A DNA stretch of 64,000 nucleotides. Source: Polaribacter sp. ALD11. Its GTDB lineage: Bacteria; Bacteroidota; Bacteroidia; Flavobacteriales; Flavobacteriaceae. This document shows, one piece after another, positions 1-8,573 of this stretch. Location of the stretch: the NCBI RefSeq assembly GCF_002831685.1, contig NZ_CP025119.1, positions 3,062,501 through 3,126,500 of the forward strand, given 5' to 3'. Positions within the stretch are counted from its first letter, which is position 1. Each line of letters starts with the position of its first letter. A program made the position numbers and the translations under genes. A model generated the notes under the pieces. It worked only from the letters and a program-made list of their open reading frames with translations. It was not told the DNA's origin and made no database searches.

Positions 1-1419
1 TATTTTGGGGTATTAATGTTAATATCACACTTTACTTCAAAAAACACAAGTGACGATTCCTTTTATACAGGAGACAGAAAATCTCCTTGGCAAGTCGTTG
101 CTTTTGGGATGATTGGCGCCGTTATGTCTGGTGTAACATTTGTTTCTATACCAGGAATGGTAAGTAATAATTACTTTTATTATTTACAATTCGTTTTCGG
201 AAACGTAGTGGGTTATGTGTTTATAACTTACGTGTTAATTCCCATCTATTACAATTTAAAACTGGTTTCGATATACAGTTATTTAGAAACCAGATTCGGA
301 CCAAGAACGTATAAGACAGGTTCTTTATTTTTCTTGATTTCGCAATCTTTTGGTGCAGCATTAAGATTGTTGCTAGCAGCAAAAATTTTACAATATGCAG
401 TTTTCGATGCGTTTAATATTCCTTTTTATGCAACCGTAATTATCATATTAATCTTAATATGGATGTACACCAATAAATCTGGAATTAAAACCATTGTTTG
501 GACGGATACTTTACAAACCTTCTTTTTATTAATGGCTGCAATCGTATCTATATTTATTATAAAAGACGCTTTAGATTTAAGCGTTTCAGAAACGATAACT
601 TCTATTACAGATCATAAATATTTTAAGGTTTTTAATTGGGATTTTAATTCGGGAAGTAACTTTTTTAAACAGTTTATTTCTGGAATTTTGATTGCTGTAG
701 CTATGGTTGGTTTAGATCAAAATATGATGCAAAAAACCTTAACCTGTAAAAATAAAAAGGAAGCACAACGTAATATATTAACATTCAGTTTGTTTTTAGC
801 CTTGGCTCAATTTCTTTTTTTAGGTTTAGGTGTGATGCTTTATTTGTACGCAGAAAAATTCGGAATTCAGTTAGAAATGGAGAACGGAAAGTTTATCAAT
901 ACAGATAATTTATTTCCAATGCTTTCTCTTGGAAATTTTGGAACTGTAGCAGCGGTTAGTTTTATTTTAGGAATAACTGCGGCTTCATTTTCTAGTGTAG
1001 ATTCATCATTAACAGCACTAACAACATCTTTTACAGTAGATTTTTTAGATGTGAAAAATAAGAATTCAAAAGAAAAAAAACGACTTAAAAATTACGTGTT
1101 ACTTGGTTTTTCTGTGATCATTTTTATCATCATAATGTTGTTTTCAGAAAGTAAAGGAGATGTAATTACAACAATATTTAAAGTTGCAGGCTATACGTAT
1201 GGTCCGTTATTGGGGCTCTATTTGTTGGGTATTTTTACTAAAATAAATATAAAAGATACAGTAGTACCTTATGTCTGTATTTTAATGCCATTGCTAACTT
1301 ATTATTTAAACTACATCGTTAAAGAAAAATTTTCTTTCGATTTAGGCTTTATGAATATATTATTAAACGCATCATTAACAATTTTAAGTTTAATCCTCAC
1401 ACGAAATAAAAATGATTAA
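1..1419 (+). CDS. Sodium:solute symporter (SSS family), 5' end cut by window
   Basis: This is a multi-spanning inner-membrane transporter of the SSS family. It has about a dozen hydrophobic segments, the early KSPWQVVAFGM and GVTFVSIPGM motifs, and a central QNMMQKTLTCKN loop typical of the family. The frame is open back to base 1 (YFGVL before the first ATG at 16), and full-length relatives carry another N-terminal helix, so the gene starts upstream of the window. Its stop overlaps the start of murQ by 8 bases, so the two are translationally linked. The substrate cannot be read from sequence. Because murQ, nagZ and a namZ-type gene follow, uptake of MurNAc, GlcNAc or a muropeptide sugar is my inference. 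Confidence 0.9.
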   Translation, partial: YFGVLMLISHFTSKNTSDDSFYTGDRKSPWQVVAFGMIGAVMSGVTFVSIPGMVSNNYFYYLQFVFGNVVGYVFITYVLIPIYYNLKLVSIYSYLETRFGPRTYKTGSLFFLISQSFGAALRLLLAAKILQYAVFDAFNIPFYATVIIILILIWMYTNKSGIKTIVWTDTLQTFFLLMAAIVSIFIIKDALDLSVSETITSITDHKYFKVFNWDFNSGSNFFKQFISGILIAVAMVGLDQNMMQKTLTCKNKKEAQRNILTFSLFLALAQFLFLGLGVMLYLYAEKFGIQLEMENGKFINTDNLFPMLSLGNFGTVAAVSFILGITAASFSSVDSSLTALTTSFTVDFLDVKNKNSKEKKRLKNYVLLGFSVIIFIIIMLFSESKGDVITTIFKVAGYTYGPLLGLYLLGIFTKINIKDTVVPYVCILMPLLTYYLNYIVKEKFSFDLGFMNILLNASLTILSLILTRNKND

Positions 1420-2233
1420 CAACCTAACAACAGAGCAAACATCAGATTACAATAATTTAGAAGAAATGAGTACGTTTGAATTACTTTCAAACATGAATAT
1501 AGAAGATAAAAAAGTACCTAATGCAATTGAAAAAGCCATACCACAAATTGAAAAATTAACGGATGTTATTCATGCGAAAATGAGTAAAGGAGGAAGGCTT
1601 TTTTACATTGGAGCAGGAACAAGTGGTAGATTAGGGGTTTTGGATGCATCTGAATGTCCGCCTACATTTGGGGTTTCAGATAATTGGATTATTGGAATAA
1701 TTGCTGGTGGAGATACAGCGCTTAGAAAAGCTATTGAAAATGCAGAAGATGATACCGAGTTAGCTTGGAAAGATTTACAAGAACACAATATTACAGACAA
1801 AGATGTTCTTGTTGGTATTGCGGCTTCGGGCACTACACCGTATGTAATTGGTGGCTTACAAAAAGCGAAACAGCACCAAATTATAACTGGCTGCGTTACT
1901 TGTAATAAAGATTCCCCATTATCACTAGAAGCAGGCTTTCCTGTAGAATTAATTGTTGGGCCAGAGTTTGTTACAGGAAGCACAAGAATGAAAGCGGGTA
2001 CAGCACAGAAGTTAGCCTTGAATATGATTTCTACAACGGTGATGATAAAATTGGGACGTGTAAAAGGAAATAAAATGGTAGACATGCAACTATCAAACAA
2101 AAAGCTTGTTTCAAGAGGTGTTAGAATGGTCATGGACGATTTGAATATTGAAGAAGAATTGGCAACCAAATTACTACAAAAATATAAAAGTGTTAGAAAA
2201 ACGATAGAAGCATATAAAACTGAAGTTAAATAA
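1412..2233 (+). CDS. murQ: N-acetylmuramic acid 6-phosphate etherase
   Basis: MurQ cleaves the lactyl ether of MurNAc-6-phosphate to give GlcNAc-6-phosphate and D-lactate, the committed step of MurNAc recycling in the cytoplasm. The 273-residue protein has the SIS sugar-isomerase fold. The phosphosugar loop YIGAGTSGRLGVLDASECPPTFG spans about residues 65-87 and carries the conserved Glu81. A second conserved acid lies in ENAEDD (Glu112), and VTGSTRMKAGTAQK is the C-terminal signature. It is slightly shorter than the roughly 300-residue proteobacterial enzyme, as is usual in Bacteroidetes. It overlaps the transporter upstream and sits 14 bases before the acyltransferase. The MurNAc kinase it needs is not in the window. 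Confidence 0.96.
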   Translation: MINNLTTEQTSDYNNLEEMSTFELLSNMNIEDKKVPNAIEKAIPQIEKLTDVIHAKMSKGGRLFYIGAGTSGRLGVLDASECPPTFGVSDNWIIGIIAGGDTALRKAIENAEDDTELAWKDLQEHNITDKDVLVGIAASGTTPYVIGGLQKAKQHQIITGCVTCNKDSPLSLEAGFPVELIVGPEFVTGSTRMKAGTAQKLALNMISTTVMIKLGRVKGNKMVDMQLSNKKLVSRGVRMVMDDLNIEEELATKLLQKYKSVRKTIEAYKTEVK

Positions 2234-2247
2234 TTGAATAGTTAAAA

Positions 2248-3354
2248 ATGATAGTAAAAGAAAGACTAAAAGCATTAGATGTTTTAAGGGGAATCACTAT
2301 AGCTGCAATGATTTTGGTGAATACACCAGGTAGTTGGTCTTATGTATATTGGCCTTTATTGCATGCGAAATGGCATGGTTTTACACCAACAGATGCCGTT
2401 TTTCCTTTTTTCTTATTTATTGTTGGTGTTTCTATTCATTTTGCCTTTAAAAATTTTAAGCCAAAAGAAAACCCGAAGGCATTAAAGAAGATTATCAAAA
2501 GAACCTTTATCATTTTTGCAATAGGACTATTTTTAAACCTCTATCCTAAATTTAATTTTGAAACGGTTCGATATTTCGGAGTTTTACAGCGTATTGCGCT
2601 TGCTTACGGAATTGGTGCTTCCATTTGTTTGCTCTTCAATAAAAGAAGCCTAATCTATGTTACCGCCAGTATTTTAATAATTTACTGGGGATTGTTATAT
2701 TTCCTTGTTCCAGAAAATCCGTTTGAACCACAAACCAATTTAGTGGGTAAAATAGACTTGTATTTATTTGGGTCAAATCATATTTGGAAAGGTCTGGGTT
2801 TTCCTTTCGATCCTGAAGGTTTATTGTCTACATTGCCTTCTATTGCAACTGTTCTTATAGGTAGTTTGACAGGAGGTTTTTTAAGTAAACCAACAGACAT
2901 CACTCTTAAAATAAAAAGACTTTTAATTTATGGATTCAGTCTTGTAGTGTTGGGATATGTCTGGAGTTTTGTGTTTCCTATAAATAAATCGCTTTGGTCA
3001 AGTTCTTTTGTGTGTTTTTCCGCAGGTTTTGCAATGCTACTATTGGCGTTTTTAATATGGCTTATTGATGTGAAAAAATACAACTCCTGGTCTCAACCAT
3101 TTATACATTTTGGTACAAATTCATTGTTTATTTTTGTTTTCTCTGGTTTGTATATAAAAACAATGATTTATTTGGTGAAAATTACAAATGCACAAGGTGA
3201 AACTACAAGTGGTTTAAATTATATATATCAAAATATATTTGTTCCAATTGCTGGAAATATGAACGGGTCGCTATTATTTGCAATTGCTCATATTCTCTTT
3301 TTTTGGTGTCTAGTCTATATTTTGTTTAGAAAAAAAATATTTATAAAAATTTAA
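2248..3354 (+). CDS. HGSNAT/DUF5009-type membrane acyltransferase
   Basis: This 368-residue integral membrane protein has about ten hydrophobic segments. It starts with RLKALDVLRGITI, and the segment around residues 39-60 (His39, His43, Asp49, then VFPFFLFIVG) matches the bacterial family related to lysosomal heparan-alpha-glucosaminide N-acetyltransferase. In HGSNAT a membrane histidine carries acetyl from cytosolic acetyl-CoA to a glucosamine on the far side. The bacterial relatives mostly have no assigned substrate. It lies 14 bases after murQ and 10 bases before nagZ, so a role in acetylating amino sugars or peptidoglycan fragments at the membrane is plausible but is inference. Family assignment is firm; reaction and substrate are open. 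Confidence 0.85.
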   Translation: MIVKERLKALDVLRGITIAAMILVNTPGSWSYVYWPLLHAKWHGFTPTDAVFPFFLFIVGVSIHFAFKNFKPKENPKALKKIIKRTFIIFAIGLFLNLYPKFNFETVRYFGVLQRIALAYGIGASICLLFNKRSLIYVTASILIIYWGLLYFLVPENPFEPQTNLVGKIDLYLFGSNHIWKGLGFPFDPEGLLSTLPSIATVLIGSLTGGFLSKPTDITLKIKRLLIYGFSLVVLGYVWSFVFPINKSLWSSSFVCFSAGFAMLLLAFLIWLIDVKKYNSWSQPFIHFGTNSLFIFVFSGLYIKTMIYLVKITNAQGETTSGLNYIYQNIFVPIAGNMNGSLLFAIAHILFFWCLVYILFRKKIFIKI

Positions 3355-3364
3355 TTCATAAAAA

Positions 3365-5053
3365 ATGAAAAAATCAGTTTCTATCTTTTTAGCCTTATTA
3401 GCAATGATTTTTAGTTGTGACAAAAAACAAACTAAAAGCAATATCTCAGAAAATACAAACCAAACAAAATGGGTAGATAGTATTTATAATACAATGACTC
3501 TTAAAGAAAAAGTAGGACAGCTATTTATGATTGCTGCGTATTCAAATAAAGAGGAAAGTCATACAGATACCATTCAAAAACTGATAAAAGAAAACGCAAT
3601 TGGCGGACTCGTCTTTTTTCAAGGAGGCCCTGTAAGACAAGCAAAGCAAACAAACTTATACCAATCGACTTCGAAAGTACCTTTGTTAATTGCAATGGAT
3701 GCAGAATGGGGTTTAAATATGCGTTTAGATAGTACTGCAAGGTTTCCTTATAATATGACACTTGGTGCTGTAAGTGATAACGATTTGGTTAGAAAAGTTG
3801 GTCATAAAATTGGTGAGCATTGCAATCGTTTGGGAGTTCATATTAATTTTGCACCTGTAGTAGATATCAATACAAACTCTAAAAACCCGATAATTGGTGT
3901 GCGTTCTTTTGCAGAAAATAAAATAAATGTCACCAATAAAGCAATTGCATTTACAGAAGGTTTACAAAGTTTAAATGTATTGGCATGTGCAAAGCATTTT
4001 CCTGGGCATGGAGATACCGACAAAGATTCTCATAAAACGTTGCCAACTGTTTCGTTGTCAAAAGAAAGAATTGATTCGGTTGAATTTTATCCCTATAAAA
4101 AATTGTTTAAAAACAACATTGCAGGTGTTATGGTTGCGCATTTGAATGTACCAAGTTTAGAAAGTACAGACGGACTTCCATCTTCATTGTCATATCATAT
4201 TGTTTCAGATATTTTAAAAGAGAAACTGCAATTTAAAGGACTCATTTTTACGGATGCTTTAAATATGAAAGGGGCTTCAAACTATAAAGAAACTGGAGAT
4301 ATAGATTTGGCGGCGTTTATGGCTGGAAACGATATTTTGGTTTTAACAGAAGATGTTTCGAAAGGAATGTTAAAAATTATAGAAGCTTATAATAAAACAG
4401 AAATTACAGAAGAAAGGTTAGCGCATTCGGTTAAAAAGATTCTTACAGCTAAATTTAAGGTGCAGTTAAATAATTTTAAACCCATTGAAACAGCAAACCT
4501 TATTAGCGATTTAAATGATGAAACAAATGATGCACTAAACGAAGAAATATTTATAAATGCAATTACTACACTAAAAAATACGGATGAAATACTTCCGATA
4601 ATAAAAGAAGAAAAAATAGCATTTGTGCATTTAGGTGATGGAAATTCTGCTGCATTTTTAGAAGAAATAAAGGCACATGTAACTGTTGATGTATTTTCTA
4701 ATGCTACAAGTAAAAAGTTGCTTAAAAAACTCAAAAATTATGATAAAGTTATTATTGGTTATCATCGTTTAAATAGCCGACTAACTTCAAAAATTTCTAA
4801 AAAAGATCAGCAGATGATTGAAGAAATTGCGAAAAACAATAAAGTAGTTTTAGACGTATTTGCAAGTCAGTATTGTTTAGAAAACCTTTCATTTGAAAAT
4901 ATTGAAGCAACAGTTATTTCTTATGAAAATACTGATATTGCTCAAAAAATATCTGCACAAATTATTGTAGGAAATAAGGAAGCAAAAGGGAAATTACCCG
5001 CTTCTATAAACAACGATTTTGTAACAGGTAACGGAATTGAATTATTAAATTAA
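3365..5053 (+). CDS. nagZ: GH3 beta-N-acetylglucosaminidase, lipoprotein (NagZ type)
   Basis: The protein removes terminal GlcNAc from peptidoglycan fragments. It starts with a lipoprotein signal ending in IFSC (lipid-attachment Cys18), so it is exported and anchored, unlike the cytoplasmic NagZ of enterobacteria. The GH3 catalytic barrel covers about residues 40-370. The NagZ-specific acid/base loop KHFPGHGDTDKDSH lies at 210-223 (His223 with Asp221), and the nucleophile is Asp297 in IFTDALNMKG. Residues from about 390 to 562 form a second alpha/beta GH3-C-like domain. The gene is 10 bases after the acyltransferase and 27 bases before the DUF1343 gene, which fits stepwise trimming of glycan chains outside the cytoplasm. 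Confidence 0.93.
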   Translation: MKKSVSIFLALLAMIFSCDKKQTKSNISENTNQTKWVDSIYNTMTLKEKVGQLFMIAAYSNKEESHTDTIQKLIKENAIGGLVFFQGGPVRQAKQTNLYQSTSKVPLLIAMDAEWGLNMRLDSTARFPYNMTLGAVSDNDLVRKVGHKIGEHCNRLGVHINFAPVVDINTNSKNPIIGVRSFAENKINVTNKAIAFTEGLQSLNVLACAKHFPGHGDTDKDSHKTLPTVSLSKERIDSVEFYPYKKLFKNNIAGVMVAHLNVPSLESTDGLPSSLSYHIVSDILKEKLQFKGLIFTDALNMKGASNYKETGDIDLAAFMAGNDILVLTEDVSKGMLKIIEAYNKTEITEERLAHSVKKILTAKFKVQLNNFKPIETANLISDLNDETNDALNEEIFINAITTLKNTDEILPIIKEEKIAFVHLGDGNSAAFLEEIKAHVTVDVFSNATSKKLLKKLKNYDKVIIGYHRLNSRLTSKISKKDQQMIEEIAKNNKVVLDVFASQYCLENLSFENIEATVISYENTDIAQKISAQIIVGNKEAKGKLPASINNDFVTGNGIELLN

Positions 5054-5080
5054 AAAAAAACTTAAAGAGTGCTACTAATT

Positions 5081-6286
5081 ATGAAAAACTACATACTACT
5101 ATTATGCGCTTTTATTATAATCTCTTGTGGTTCTAAAAAGAACAAAGAAACAGTACATACAGATCAATTAGAAAAAAAAACCGCAACAAAAATTATTGTA
5201 GCTGCAAACTTAACCAAACAGTATTTACCAATACTTAAAGGTAAAAATGTTGGTGTTGTAGCAAACCAAACAAGTGTTATTTTTAAAGAGGAAACAAATA
5301 TACATCTTGTTGATTCTTTAATTGCTCTAGGTGTAAACGTTACAAAAGTTTTTGCTCCAGAACATGGTTTTAGAGGGAAAGCAGACGCTGGAGAACATGT
5401 AGCAGATGGTGTTGATGCAAGTACAGGTTTGCCTATTGTTTCTTTATATGGAGCAAATAGAAAACCATCGCAGGAGCATTTAAAAGGTTTAGATGTTATG
5501 CTGTTCGATATTCAGGATGTAGGTGTCCGTTTTTACACCTATATTTCTACACTTCATAATGTAATGGAGGTTTGTGCTGAGTTAAATATTCCACTAATTG
5601 TTTTAGATAGGCCGAATCCTAATGGGCACTATATTGATGGTCCGGTGTTAGAACAAGAAGCAAAAAGTTTTGTAGGAATGCATCCAGTTCCTACGGTTTA
5701 CGGAATGACAATTGGAGAATATGGTAAAATGATTAATGGCGAAAAATGGTTAGAAAACGGAATTCAGTGCGACCTTACGGTAATATCATTAAAGAATTAC
5801 ACACATCATTCTGAGTATGATTTACCAATACTTCCTTCACCAAACTTACCAAACGCAAAGTCTATTAATTTGTATGCTAGTTTGTGTTTTTTTGAAGGAA
5901 CAAATGTAAGTGCTGGTAGAGGTACAGAAATGCAATTTCAAATTTTTGGTTCGCCTTTTTTACTTGAAAAATCTTTTGATTTTAGTTTTACACCACAACC
6001 TAATTTTGGGGCAAAACACCCGAAGCATGAAGGGGAAATGTGCTATGGAAGAGATTTAAGAAATACAGAGAAACTGAGTAGTTTAAATTTAAACTGGCTG
6101 ATTGAATCGTATAAGAATACAGAAAATAAAGCCCAGTTTTTTAATAAATTCTTTCTAAAGTTAGCAGGAACCTCAAAATTACAAAAACAAATTGAGCAAG
6201 GAGTTTCGTTTGAAGATATAAAAGCAAGTTGGCAAAATGATTTAAATACATTTCAAGAGGTTAGAAAAAAATACCTCTTGTATTAA
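5081..6286 (+). CDS. namZ: DUF1343 exo-beta-N-acetylmuramidase, lipoprotein (NamZ type)
   Basis: This belongs to DUF1343, whose characterised members (NamZ) release MurNAc from the non-reducing end of peptidoglycan glycans. Family motifs are KNVGVVANQTSV, FAPEHGFRGKADAGEHV, FDIQDVGVRFYTYIST and LDRPNPNGHYIDGPVL. From the ATG at 5081 the protein begins with a lipoprotein signal ending IISC (Cys16). An in-frame GTG at 5069 would add four residues but gives a worse signal peptide, so I use the ATG. With NagZ just upstream it should alternately strip GlcNAc and MurNAc, feeding MurQ after uptake and phosphorylation. Length is about 401 residues, normal for the family. Confidence 0.9.
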   Translation: MKNYILLLCAFIIISCGSKKNKETVHTDQLEKKTATKIIVAANLTKQYLPILKGKNVGVVANQTSVIFKEETNIHLVDSLIALGVNVTKVFAPEHGFRGKADAGEHVADGVDASTGLPIVSLYGANRKPSQEHLKGLDVMLFDIQDVGVRFYTYISTLHNVMEVCAELNIPLIVLDRPNPNGHYIDGPVLEQEAKSFVGMHPVPTVYGMTIGEYGKMINGEKWLENGIQCDLTVISLKNYTHHSEYDLPILPSPNLPNAKSINLYASLCFFEGTNVSAGRGTEMQFQIFGSPFLLEKSFDFSFTPQPNFGAKHPKHEGEMCYGRDLRNTEKLSSLNLNWLIESYKNTENKAQFFNKFFLKLAGTSKLQKQIEQGVSFEDIKASWQNDLNTFQEVRKKYLLY

Positions 6287-6319
6287 TTGCTGCTATTCAT
6301 TAAAAAAATAAGTAAACAG

Positions 6320-6358
6320 TCTTCAGTTAGTCATTCTTAATAAATTGCCAACTGAAGA
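6320..6358. repeat. CAGTT-type dispersed repeat, hairpin between convergent genes
   Basis: Nine-base arms TCTTCAGTT (6320-6328) and AACTGAAGA (6350-6358) enclose a 21-base loop. They lie between the convergent ends of the DUF1343 and M3 peptidase genes. The motif TTCAGTTGGCA (on the - strand here) recurs near 47080 and, shortened, near 35952. It may end transcription from both sides, though no strong T-run follows. Confidence 0.5.
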
Positions 6359-6372
6359 TTGCTCACTATATA

Positions 6373-8391
6373 TTAGATTAAACCCGCTCTTTTTAATAAA
6401 GCATCTGGTTTTGGCTCTTTTCCTCTAAAACGCTTGTACAAAGTCATTGGTTTTTCTGTTCCTCCTTTAGAAAGTACATTTTCTTTGAATTTTGTAGCTA
6501 CTTCTTTATTAAAAATTCCTTCTTCTAAAAAATATTCAAAAGCATCTGCATCTAAAACTTCTGCCCATTTGTAAGAATAATATCCTGCGGAATATCCACC
6601 TTGAAAAATATGTGAAAAAGCAGTACTCATTACATTTTCTGCAACATCAGGATATAATTTTGTTTCAGCAAAAGCACCGTTTTCAAACTCTTTTACAGAT
6701 GTAATTGTCTCTGGCGACTCACCACCGTGCCATTGCATATCTAACAAACCAAAACTAAGTTGTCTTAACGTTTGCATTCCTTCATGAAAACTTGCCGATT
6801 CTTTAATTTTCTCAACATATTTCATCGGAATAATTTCTCCTGTTTCATAATGTTTTGCAAATAACTCTAAAGCTTCTTTCTCAAAACACCAATTTTCTAA
6901 AACTTGACTTGGTAATTCTACAAAATCCCATGAAACAGAAGTACCCGATAAGCTATTGTAGGTTGTATTTGCTAACATTCCGTGAAGCGCATGACCAAAT
7001 TCATGAAACAAAGTGGTAACCTCATTAAAAGTTAATAAAGAAGGTTTTGTTTCGGTTGGTTTTGTGAAATTACAAACAATAGAAACGTGTGGTCTTTCGT
7101 TAATGCCGTTTTTAATTTGTTGCGATTTATAAGACGTCATCCACGCACCATTTCTTTTTCCTTTTCTTGGATGAAAGTCAGCGTAAAAAATAGCTATAAA
7201 ATTACCATTTGTATCAGTAACGTTATACGTTTTAACGTCTTCGTGGTATTTGTCGATATTAGAGACTTCTTCAAAATTTAAATCGAATAATCGATTTGCA
7301 ATTTCAAAAACACCATCAATTACATTCTCTAATTTAAAATAAGGCTTTAATAATTCTTGGTCTAAATCAAATAATTCTTTCTTTAATTTTTCTGAATAAT
7401 AAGCGCTATCCCATTTTTGAAGTTGATCTATACCATCTAATTTTTTCGCGTAATTTTCTAAGTTTTCAAATTCTTTTAGCGCTGCAGGTTTTGCTTTTTC
7501 TAATAAATTATTAGAAAAGTCAATTACTTTTTCTGGCGTTTCTGCCATTCTTTCTTCTAAAACAAAATGAGCATGTGTTTTATAACTTAATAAGTTGGCT
7601 CTTTCATGACGCAGATTCACAATTTCTAAAACAATTTTTTCATTGTTGAATTCATTGTCCTGAAATCCTTTTTTACCAGCAGCAATTGCCATTTTTTTAC
7701 GCAATTCTCTATTGTCTGCATATGTTAAGAATGGAATGTAGCTTGGGTAATCTAAAGTAAAAATATAACCTTCTTTTTTCTTAGACTTTGCAACTTCTCT
7801 CGCAGCTTCTTTTTCGCTTTCTGGTAAACCTGCCAAATCATCCTCATTTGTTAAGTGCATTTCGAAAGCATTGGTTTCTGCCAATACATTCTCGCCAAAT
7901 TTTAAAGAGAGTTTAGATAGTTTTGCATCAATTTCACGAAGTTTTGCTTTATCAGCTTCATTTAAATTTGCACCATTTCTTGCAAAACTTTTATATTGCT
8001 TGTCTAAAAGCATTTCTTGTTCTGGCGTTAAATCTAAAGTTTCTTTCGTATCAAAAACCGACTTTACTCTTTTAAATAAGTCTTTATTTAACGTAATATC
8101 ATTTCCAAACTCACTTAACCAAGGAGAAACTTCTTGTGCTATTTTCTGGATTTCATCATTGGTTTCAGCAGAATTTAAGTTAAAGAAAATACTTGTAATT
8201 CTATTTAGTTTTTCACCAGAAAAATCTAAAGCAACTGTTGTGTTTTCAAAAGTAGGTGTTTCAGAATTATGTATGATTGCATCAATTTCTGTTTTTGCAA
8301 TTTCAATCCCTTTTTTAATTGCTGGTTTGTAATTATTGTTAGAAATTTTAGAAAAAGGAGCAGTATCAAAGTCTTGTAAAAGTGGATTCAT
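6373..8391 (-). CDS. M3 family metallopeptidase (oligopeptidase A / Dcp type)
   Basis: This is a zinc endopeptidase that degrades short peptides, probably in the cytoplasm because no signal peptide is seen. The zinc signature HEFGH lies at residues 463-467 (TTLFHEFGHALHGML), followed by the distal family block FVELPSQVLENW. The 672-residue length matches the M3A group. I start it at MNPLLQDF (8391) rather than at an in-frame ATG 48 bases upstream, because a TATATTTG -7 promoter box at 8410-8417 falls inside the longer version and relatives begin at MNPLL. It stands alone, convergent with the salvage operon. Confidence 0.92.
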   Translation of the reverse strand: MNPLLQDFDTAPFSKISNNNYKPAIKKGIEIAKTEIDAIIHNSETPTFENTTVALDFSGEKLNRITSIFFNLNSAETNDEIQKIAQEVSPWLSEFGNDITLNKDLFKRVKSVFDTKETLDLTPEQEMLLDKQYKSFARNGANLNEADKAKLREIDAKLSKLSLKFGENVLAETNAFEMHLTNEDDLAGLPESEKEAAREVAKSKKKEGYIFTLDYPSYIPFLTYADNRELRKKMAIAAGKKGFQDNEFNNEKIVLEIVNLRHERANLLSYKTHAHFVLEERMAETPEKVIDFSNNLLEKAKPAALKEFENLENYAKKLDGIDQLQKWDSAYYSEKLKKELFDLDQELLKPYFKLENVIDGVFEIANRLFDLNFEEVSNIDKYHEDVKTYNVTDTNGNFIAIFYADFHPRKGKRNGAWMTSYKSQQIKNGINERPHVSIVCNFTKPTETKPSLLTFNEVTTLFHEFGHALHGMLANTTYNSLSGTSVSWDFVELPSQVLENWCFEKEALELFAKHYETGEIIPMKYVEKIKESASFHEGMQTLRQLSFGLLDMQWHGGESPETITSVKEFENGAFAETKLYPDVAENVMSTAFSHIFQGGYSAGYYSYKWAEVLDADAFEYFLEEGIFNKEVATKFKENVLSKGGTEKPMTLYKRFRGKEPKPDALLKRAGLI

Positions 8392-8409
8392 TGTATTTAT
8401 TTTAAAGCT

Positions 8410-8417
8410 CAAATATA
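8410..8417 (-). promoter_or_regulatory. -7 box of the M3 peptidase promoter
   Basis: TATATTTG on the - strand matches the Bacteroidetes consensus TAnnTTTG, 18 bases before the chosen start. No clear TTG -33 element is seen. Confidence 0.55.
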
Positions 8418-8518
8418 AAGATTCTATTAATCTTATCATTTGTTTAATTGAAGTTTCCTTTAAACGATAAAATATGTCTTTTTAGCGAAAATTTTTCAGT
8501 ACTAATAAAATTTGACGC

Positions 8519-8526
8519 TATTTTTG
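8519..8526 (+). promoter_or_regulatory. -7 box of the T9SS cargo gene promoter
   Basis: TATTTTTG matches TAnnTTTG and lies 47 bases before the ATG at 8574. The implied leader contains a small inverted repeat (TTGTG and CACAA, 12 bases apart). Confidence 0.5.
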
Positions 8527-8573
8527 TTTAATAATATTGTGATTTTACGCGTCCACAATTAAATATTAGAACC

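Noticed and set aside
1603..2169. A 188-codon open frame on the - strand inside murQ
   Set aside because: It is fully antisense to a well-conserved enzyme and shows no domain; treated as a shadow.
5069..5080. GTG start for the DUF1343 gene
   Set aside because: It adds only four residues before a good lipoprotein signal that starts at the ATG 5081.
7871..8332. A 153-codon open frame on the + strand opposite the M3 peptidase
   Set aside because: It is Ser/Phe-rich, has no motif, and lies opposite conserved M3 sequence.
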